From the NCBI RefSeq assembly GCF_014803405.1, contig NZ_JACYFG010000036.1, forward strand, positions 496,001 to 560,000: a stretch of 64,000 bases of DNA, written 5' to 3'. The stretch comes from Pelagicoccus enzymogenes (GTDB taxonomy: Bacteria > Verrucomicrobiota > Verrucomicrobiia > Opitutales > Opitutaceae). Below are positions 63,990-64,000 of this stretch, piece by piece. The position numbers and the translations under genes were made by a program. A model generated the notes under the pieces. It saw only the letters and a list, made by a program, of their open reading frames with translations, was not told the origin of the DNA and made no database searches. Each line of letters begins with the position of its first letter. The stretch's first letter is position 1.

Positions 63990-64000
63990 TCAGACTCGAC

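Overview
The window looks like a piece of a marine Verrucomicrobiota chromosome, most likely Opitutales (Pelagicoccus-like). Evidence: a TonB-dependent receptor whose mature N-terminus reads ELSPFTVDASKDEGY (an Opitutales hallmark), many sulfatases and polysaccharide-active enzymes, DUF1989/urea-amidolyase-type genes, and a compact division/cell-wall (dcw) cluster containing a MurC-MurB fusion. The taxonomic call is inference from family content. Many starts lack a Shine-Dalgarno sequence, have C-rich leaders, or use GTG.

Layout. (1) 1-668: 3' end of a glycolate-oxidase-type Fe-S subunit (GlcF). (2) 821-19697: a saccharide-utilisation region with a cytoplasmic sulfatase, two paralogous LacI-type regulators, a TonB receptor, GH43-, GH78- and GH3-like enzymes, an SSS symporter, and an NCS1-type permease with a 63-aa membrane protein. 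A motif of the form TCCTACNNTTAG recurs in the divergent promoter regions here and is the best candidate operator for the two LacI paralogues. An array built by a REP-associated tyrosine transposase (RAYT), 9124-10356, sits inside this region. (3) 19723-31593: a hypothetical exported protein, an AraC regulator divergent from a medium-chain dehydrogenase, a PL6 plus alginate_lyase-type fusion, small housekeeping-like genes, a GH28-like beta-helix enzyme and two exported sulfatases separated by REP pairs. (4) 31727-33187: an orphan AAA+ ATPase.

(5) 33294-46561: a nitrogen-assimilation cluster: ABC transporter (binding protein, permease, ATPase), creatininase-family amidohydrolase, glutamine synthetase, NikR-like repressor, two DUF1989 proteins (UAAP1/2, CgdA/B-like), a biotin-dependent urea/guanidine carboxylase and an AtzF-type allophanate hydrolase. 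Gene content fits guanidine (or urea) breakdown to ammonia, with import and glutamine formation in the same cluster. Two 28-bp inverted repeats with NikR geometry lie upstream of the transporter and of the NikR-like gene itself. That NikR homologue has lost three of the four nickel ligands of E. coli NikR. This is the most interesting signal in the window.

(6) 46899-49995: a HAMP-less chemotaxis receptor, a DUF2490 protein and a DUF4184 membrane protein. (7) 50005-63989 (minus strand): a dcw cluster read as murF-mraY-murD-LysM-ftsW-murG-murC/murB-ddl-ftsQ-ftsA-ftsZ, mostly with ATGA/GTGA overlaps, making lipid II and the divisome.

No tRNA, rRNA, CRISPR or riboswitch was recognised. All family assignments come from reading motifs; no database search was run.
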